DNA of 9,295 nucleotides from Vulcanimicrobiota bacterium (lineage in GTDB: Bacteria; Eremiobacterota; Eremiobacteria; Baltobacterales; Baltobacteraceae), in assembly GCA_028287545.1 (NCBI GenBank), contig JAQBPL010000122.1, positions 1 through 9,295 of the forward strand, written 5' to 3'. Under the pieces are notes generated by a model. It was not told the DNA's origin. It worked only from the letters and a program-made list of their open reading frames with translations, and ran no database searches. Each line of letters opens with the position of its first letter. Positions within the stretch are counted from its first letter, which is position 1. This document shows positions 4,996-9,295 of this stretch, piece after piece. Made by a program: the position numbers and the translations under genes.

Positions 4996-7900
4996 TTACT
5001 CAGGGTCGGCGAACAAGAACGCGAGATCTTCGCGGGTCAGCGTCTTCGCGACCGCGCTGTCGGCCTTCACGACCGTCTTGGAGAGGGCCGTTTTGCGCTC
5101 CGCGAGCGCACGAATCTTCTCCTCGACCGAGCCCGCCGTCACCATGCGATACGCGGTGACCGGCCGGATCTGGCCGATGCGATGCGTCCGGTCGATGGCC
5201 TGACGCTCGACCGCCGGATTCCACCACGGATCGTAAAGAATCACATAGTCGGCGGCCGTGAGCGTGAGCCCGACGCCGCCCGCCTTGAGCGAGCACAGAA
5301 ACACCGGCGGCCCGTCGTCGCTCATGAACCGTTCGACCTCGGCCTGCCGGTCGCGATCCTTGGTCGAACCGTCGAGATACCCGTACGCGACGTTGCGCCG
5401 GTCGAGCGCGGTGCGCATCACCTTGAGCATCGACGAGAACGCGCTGAACACCAGCACCTTGTGGCCGCCGTCGAGCACTTCGTCGACCGTCTCGAGGAAG
5501 GCGTCGAACTTGCCGCTCGCCTCGGGGTCGTCCAAATATTCCGGCACCAGCAAGCCCGGATGCGCGCACACCTGGCGCAGGCGCGTCAGCGCCGCCAGCA
5601 CGTGCACCGTCGCCGATTCGGCGCCGTCCTCGTCGAGCTTCGCAAGCACGTCGCGGCGCGCGGCTTCGGCGATCCCGCGATACAGCCGCCGCTGCAGCGG
5701 CGTGAGCTCGCACTCGATGATCGCTTCCGTGCGTTCGGGCAGCTCCTTCGCGACGTCTTCTTTGGTGCGCCGCAGCAGGAAGGGTTCGAGGCGCGAGCGC
5801 AACGCGCTCGCCGCGCGCTCGTCGCCGTCCGCGATCGGCAGCTCGAAACGCCGCCGGAACGACGCCTCGGAGCCGAGTAAGCCGGGCTCGACGAACCCGA
5901 AGATCGCCCACAAATCGCGCAGCGAATTTTCGACCGGCGTTCCGGTGAGCGCCAGCCGATGGTCGGCCTGCAGTCCGCGCACGACCTTGGCGATTTGCGA
6001 GCTGGGGTTCTTCGCGTTCTGCGCCTCGTCGAGGACGAGCGTGCGGAAGCGGAAACGCTCGAGATGCTGCGCGTCCAGACGTGCCAGCGCGTACGAGGTG
6101 ATGATCACGTCGAACTCGTGGATCGTGTCGTATTTCGCCGCCCGATCGCTGCCCGATTGCAGGCGCAGCGTGCTCAAGCTCGGGGCGAACTTGCGAATCT
6201 CGTTTTCCCACGTGTGCGTCACCGACGTCGGGGCGATGACGAGCACGGGAGAGTTGCCTTCGTCTTCCTTGCGCTTCGCGACGTGCGCGATCAATTGCGA
6301 CGTCTTCCCCGTGCCCATGTCGTCCGCGAGGATGCCGCCGAAGCGGAACGACGAGAGGTAAGACAAGAAATCCAGACCGCGGCGCTGATAGTCGCGCAGC
6401 GGCAGCACGAGCGCTTCCGGCGCGTCGACCTGCTCGATACCCTCAAAATTGCGCAGCCGTTCGCGAACGCGTTCGACTTCCTCCGGCAGCGCGACGTCGC
6501 CGAACGCCTCGTGCAGCTCATCGCGCATCGCGACCAGCGAGGCGAGCCCCGTGCGGCGCCGGTCGTTGAGTTCCGAGAGCAGGTTCTGGCGCGAACGCAA
6601 ATCGCCGACGTCGACGAGTTTGCCCCGCACCTCGGCGTAGCGGCCCTTCGCGCCGAGCAGCGCGCGCAGTTCGTCGCGGGTAAGCGGCTCGCCGCCGCCG
6701 ACGAAGACCGAGACGTCGAGGTCGAACCAATCGCCGCTCTCGGTCGCCGTCGCGTGCACCGAGACGTCGACCGTACCGCCGCCGACGAGCGTCGCGAGCG
6801 AGTCGTCGAGCCGCACTTCGGTATCGTCCCACTCGGGCCACAGCGTGCGCACCACGTCCGCCGCGCGATCGGCGTCGTGCAGCGCGAAGCCGTCGGCACC
6901 GCGCGGGACGAAGCCCGCTTCGAGGAAGCGGCGCGAGAACGCGCGCGCGACCTCGGGTGCGAAGCGCACGAAACGCCCGTCGCTCGGCGTGACCGCACCG
7001 TGCGGATTGAATGCGACGTACGCGCCGCCGGCGAGGTCGACGAAGCCCAAGCGCGCGAGCAGCGCGCCGTCGCGCCACGCCGCGCGGATCACCATCCCGG
7101 GCCGCTGCGCGTCGATGACCCCGAGCGCCTTGCGCTCGTCCGCGGTCAGGAACGGCGCGACGCGCGCGATCGCGCGCATCGACGGAGCGCCGTCTTGCGC
7201 GGCGGCGGCCTCGGCGACCTTGGCGGCCGCGATGATCTTGCGCGGATCGAACGCGCCGTCGAGCAGATAAGCGATGCGGTCGGCGACCAGCCACGCCGGC
7301 GGACCGTCGAGGACGAACGCGCCGGCGGGCGAGACGCGCACGTCTTCGGCGGCTTCGAGCACGGGCACGAAGGCGGCGCCTTGGCGCTGCGCGCGCAGGC
7401 GCACGCCGCGGGTCTCGATCGCGAACGGCGGAAGTTCCGCCGGATGCCGGTTATCGCCGGGCGCGTCGTCGAAGCGCAGCCGCGGATGGCGCGCCAGACG
7501 GAAGAGCGCGCGCGCCAAAGCCTTGGTGGATGCGCGCGCGCCGAACGCTTCCTGCACCGCGTCGTCGCGCAGCAGGTTGCGATCGACTTCGTCCCAGTCG
7601 TCGGCCGGCGTCTGGTCCATCATCGCGAGGATCGCGTCGGCATCGCGTATGACGCCGCGCAGCCGCGGCGTGTCGAGATAGAGCGCCCCGCCGATCGCGC
7701 CCGCGGAACTGAGCGTCACGACCGGCCAGACGGCGCGCGCGCGTGTGCGGGCGGCGTCCGAATCGGCATCGGGGAGCCACGAGAGGTCGGGTTCCAACGG
7801 ATCGGGCGAGGGCATCGGCAACGCCGCGTCCTCGGCGGTGCGCACGATCTCGAGCGTGGCGACAACGTGTTCGCACACCCCCGTGGCGCCGCACGTGCAC

Positions 7901-8139
7901 ACCGAACGCAGCGCCTGCGGCCCCGTTCCGGACGCCCACTCGACGGCCGTCTGCACCGCTACGCGGTCCTTGACCGCCGCCTCGATGCGAGCAGCCTCGA
8001 CGGAACGCAACGCGACCCGGCCGTCGTCGACGAGGGCTAGTGCGTTGCGGGTCAGGTCACGGGCGAACCACGTGCCGATCTGGGCCGGAAGCCGAGATCG
8101 CCACAATGCGTACGGGGTCAACCTTTCGGTATTCGTCAC
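4996..8139 (-). CDS. SNF2-family ATPase/helicase with N-terminal SWIM zinc finger
   Basis: The protein has 1047 residues. A SWIM zinc finger of form CxC-x5-CxH is present (Cys81, Cys83, Cys89, His91). A long middle region (about 100-570) corresponds in place to the bacterial SNF2-associated domain. The two RecA-like lobes carry motif I GTGKT (609-613), motif II DEAQ (704-707) and motif III LTGTP (731-735). In lobe two they carry the segment GVGLTLTAAD, DPWWNPAVERQAIDR, and motif VI HRIGQ (986-990). All catalytic motifs look intact, so it should be an ATP-driven duplex-DNA translocase. Likely roles are remodelling protein-DNA or RNA polymerase-DNA complexes, as for RapA/HepA relatives; the specific role is unknown. 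The earliest possible start is the GTG at 8139-8137. It has no good Shine-Dalgarno sequence and lies in the hairpin after clpC; a TTG at residue 7 is an alternative. No methylase or nuclease partners are adjacent, so a defence role is unsupported. Confidence 0.93.
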   Translation of the reverse strand: MTNTERLTPYALWRSRLPAQIGTWFARDLTRNALALVDDGRVALRSVEAARIEAAVKDRVAVQTAVEWASGTGPQALRSVCTCGATGVCEHVVATLEIVRTAEDAALPMPSPDPLEPDLSWLPDADSDAARTRARAVWPVVTLSSAGAIGGALYLDTPRLRGVIRDADAILAMMDQTPADDWDEVDRNLLRDDAVQEAFGARASTKALARALFRLARHPRLRFDDAPGDNRHPAELPPFAIETRGVRLRAQRQGAAFVPVLEAAEDVRVSPAGAFVLDGPPAWLVADRIAYLLDGAFDPRKIIAAAKVAEAAAAQDGAPSMRAIARVAPFLTADERKALGVIDAQRPGMVIRAAWRDGALLARLGFVDLAGGAYVAFNPHGAVTPSDGRFVRFAPEVARAFSRRFLEAGFVPRGADGFALHDADRAADVVRTLWPEWDDTEVRLDDSLATLVGGGTVDVSVHATATESGDWFDLDVSVFVGGGEPLTRDELRALLGAKGRYAEVRGKLVDVGDLRSRQNLLSELNDRRRTGLASLVAMRDELHEAFGDVALPEEVERVRERLRNFEGIEQVDAPEALVLPLRDYQRRGLDFLSYLSSFRFGGILADDMGTGKTSQLIAHVAKRKEDEGNSPVLVIAPTSVTHTWENEIRKFAPSLSTLRLQSGSDRAAKYDTIHEFDVIITSYALARLDAQHLERFRFRTLVLDEAQNAKNPSSQIAKVVRGLQADHRLALTGTPVENSLRDLWAIFGFVEPGLLGSEASFRRRFELPIADGDERAASALRSRLEPFLLRRTKEDVAKELPERTEAIIECELTPLQRRLYRGIAEAARRDVLAKLDEDGAESATVHVLAALTRLRQVCAHPGLLVPEYLDDPEASGKFDAFLETVDEVLDGGHKVLVFSAFSSMLKVMRTALDRRNVAYGYLDGSTKDRDRQAEVERFMSDDGPPVFLCSLKAGGVGLTLTAADYVILYDPWWNPAVERQAIDRTHRIGQIRPVTAYRMVTAGSVEEKIRALAERKTALSKTVVKADSAVAKTLTREDLAFLFADPE

Positions 8140-8168
8140 AAACCCGTCGGTTTCCCGACGGGTTTGTG
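8137..8168 (-). terminator. Strong stem-loop after clpC, overlapping the SNF2 start codon
   Basis: CACAAACCCGTCGG (8137-8150) and CCGACGGGTTTGTG (8155-8168) form a perfect 14-bp stem with a 4-nt loop that reads GAAA on the minus strand, a stabilising GNRA loop. It begins 23 bases after the clpC stop. On the minus strand the GC core is followed by TTTGTG, a poor U-tract, so termination may be partial. The bases at 8137-8139 are the GTG start of the SNF2 frame. Confidence 0.75.
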
Positions 8169-8169
8169 A

Positions 8170-8184
8170 GGCTTCGGCGAAGCC
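8170..8184 (-). other. Small hairpin between clpC stop and the main stem-loop
   Basis: GGCTTC and GAAGCC form a perfect 6-bp stem with a 3-nt loop, directly next to the larger stem and 7 bases after the clpC stop codon. The two together make a tandem hairpin at the clpC 3' end. Confidence 0.5.
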
Positions 8185-8191
8185 GCCCGCA

Positions 8192-9295
8192 CTAGACGGG
8201 CTGGACTTCGGGCTGGCTCGGGGCCGGCGGCTCTATGAAGGGGATTTTGGAGAAGCGGAGCTTCTCCGGGTTGTCCGCGCTCACTTCGGCGAGGATGCGG
8301 TCGCCGGTCGAGAAGTTGCCCTTGAGCATCTCCTCGGCGAGCTCGTCTTCGACCTCGCGTTGGATCGCCCGGCGCAGCGGGCGGGCACCGAACTGCGGGT
8401 CCCAGCCCTTCTTCGCGAGCAGCTGCTTGGCGTCTTCGGTCACTTCGAGGTGCATGTCCTGAGCCTTCACCTCGCGGATGACCTTCTCCAGTTCGAGCCC
8501 GACGATCTCGGCGATCTGCTCGCGGCTGAGCTGATGGAAGACGACGATCTCGTCGACGCGGTTGAGGAACTCCGGCCGGAAGGCGTGCTTCACCTCATCC
8601 AGCACCTTGTTCTTCATGCGCTCGTACGCCTGATCGTCGGGCGTGCCGTCCTGCTTGCGCGGGCGGAAGCCGATGTCGGTCGACGTCTGCATCCCGGTAG
8701 CGCCGACGTTCGAGGTCATGATGATCACGGTGTTCTTGAAGTCGACGACGCGACCCTGAGAGTCGGTCAGCCGGCCGTCTTCGAGCACTTGCAGCAGCAA
8801 GTTGAACACGTCCGGATGCGCCTTCTCGATCTCGTCGAGCAGCACCACGGAGTACGGACGACGGCGCACCGCTTCGGTGAGCTGTCCGCCCTCTTCGTAG
8901 CCGACGTATCCCGGAGGTGCGCCGACGAGCCGCGAGACCGCGTACTTCTCCATGTACTCCGACATGTCGATGCGGATCATCGACTCGGCGTCGTCGAACA
9001 TGAACTCGGCGAGCGAACGCGCGACCTCGGTTTTGCCGACGCCCGTCGGACCGAGGAAGATGAACGAGCCGATCGGACGCTTCGGGTTCTTGAGGCCCGC
9101 GCGCGAACGGCGGATCGCCCGGGTGACGGTCGAGACGGCTTGGTTCTGGCCGATCACGCGCTTGTGGAGCTGATCTTCCATCCCGAGCAGCTTCGCCGTC
9201 TCGGCCTGCGCGAGGCGCGAGACCGGGATCTTCGTCCACGACGAGACGATGTGGGCGATGTCGTCCTCGGTGACTTTGAGGGTCTTGTCCTGGAG
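8192..9295 (-). CDS. clpC: ATP-dependent Clp protease ATP-binding subunit ClpC, C-terminal part (5' end outside window)
   Basis: The frame is open to the window edge; 367 residues are visible. It begins within the linker before the second AAA+ domain ([20 protein letters not shown]), a hallmark of ClpC/ClpB-type unfoldases. The whole D2 domain is present: VIGQ, Walker A GPTGVGKT (visible residues 82-89), the [13 protein letters not shown] pore-loop region, Walker [10 protein letters not shown] (Asp154, Glu155), sensor-1 TSNVGA, arginine finger FLNRVDE (Arg246), and sensor-2 GARPLRRAI. It would unfold substrates for ClpP degradation in the cytoplasm. ClpC is preferred over ClpB because of the WTKIPVSRL...ETAKLL linker sequence and the short Pro-rich tail ending EVQPV. 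The N-domain and D1, which would confirm this, are outside. A tandem hairpin follows the stop. An internal ATG at 9181 is not the start. Confidence 0.92.
   Translation of the reverse strand, partial: LQDKTLKVTEDDIAHIVSSWTKIPVSRLAQAETAKLLGMEDQLHKRVIGQNQAVSTVTRAIRRSRAGLKNPKRPIGSFIFLGPTGVGKTEVARSLAEFMFDDAESMIRIDMSEYMEKYAVSRLVGAPPGYVGYEEGGQLTEAVRRRPYSVVLLDEIEKAHPDVFNLLLQVLEDGRLTDSQGRVVDFKNTVIIMTSNVGATGMQTSTDIGFRPRKQDGTPDDQAYERMKNKVLDEVKHAFRPEFLNRVDEIVVFHQLSREQIAEIVGLELEKVIREVKAQDMHLEVTEDAKQLLAKKGWDPQFGARPLRRAIQREVEDELAEEMLKGNFSTGDRILAEVSADNPEKLRFSKIPFIEPPAPSQPEVQPV

Noticed and set aside
5959..8040. A 693-codon open frame on the plus strand opposite the SNF2 gene
   Set aside because: It is antisense to an intact SNF2 ATPase with all catalytic motifs. 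Its translation is dominated by Arg/Ala/Val/Asp with no recognisable domain, as expected from GC-rich third positions.
4996..8139. Anti-phage defence gene (DISARM- or Dnd-type SNF2 helicase)
   Set aside because: No methylase, nuclease, phospholipase or other defence gene adjoins it; neighbours are clpC and small exported proteins.

Overview
The window is GC-rich bacterial chromosome with tightly packed genes and GC-rich third codon positions, which produce many shadow reading frames. It holds a ClpC-type chaperone, a SWIM/SNF2 ATPase, a BlaI/M56 pair and several secreted small proteins. The lineage cannot be fixed from this. A GC-rich soil-type phylum such as Eremiobacterota/Vulcanimicrobiota or a similar group is a low-confidence guess. 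There are no tRNA, rRNA, CRISPR, transposase or phage signatures.

Left part (plus strand): the 3' portion of a type I periplasmic substrate-binding protein of an ABC transporter (1-1200) ends in a clear intrinsic terminator. A TTGACA promoter follows and appears to make a leaderless message for a BlaI/MecI-family repressor (1311-1691). One base later begins a membrane M56 (BlaR1-type) zinc peptidase (1693-3501). Its extracytoplasmic C-terminus is not a penicillin-binding sensor but a 24-unit pentapeptide-repeat domain reached through a proline-rich linker. Next, at 3561-4127, is a secreted stand-alone pentapeptide-repeat protein that carries the same Cys-X-Gly-Cys cap in front of its repeats. 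The inferred logic is that an extracytoplasmic cue reaches the M56 peptidase, which inactivates the BlaI-type repressor. The secreted protein could be a partner, competitor or output of the membrane sensor.

Middle (minus strand): two tandem paralogous exported proteins of unrecognised family (4457-4855, then 4129-4437) form a short operon, transcribed towards the pentapeptide gene and meeting it tail to tail with a one-base gap. Their leader holds two interleaved perfect 7-bp inverted repeats, compatible with an H-type pseudoknot.

Right part (minus strand): a large SNF2-family ATPase with an N-terminal SWIM zinc finger (4996-8139), preceded by the 3' part of clpC (8192 to the window edge). 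Between them is a 14-bp perfect stem with a GAAA loop. It looks like the clpC terminator, and it contains the GTG that is the earliest possible start of the SNF2 gene.

The most noteworthy system is the BlaI - M56-pentapeptide - secreted pentapeptide cluster, followed by the tandem LAPAD/YFGR exported paralogs. Gaps without genes are all shorter than 150 bases and are described individually.
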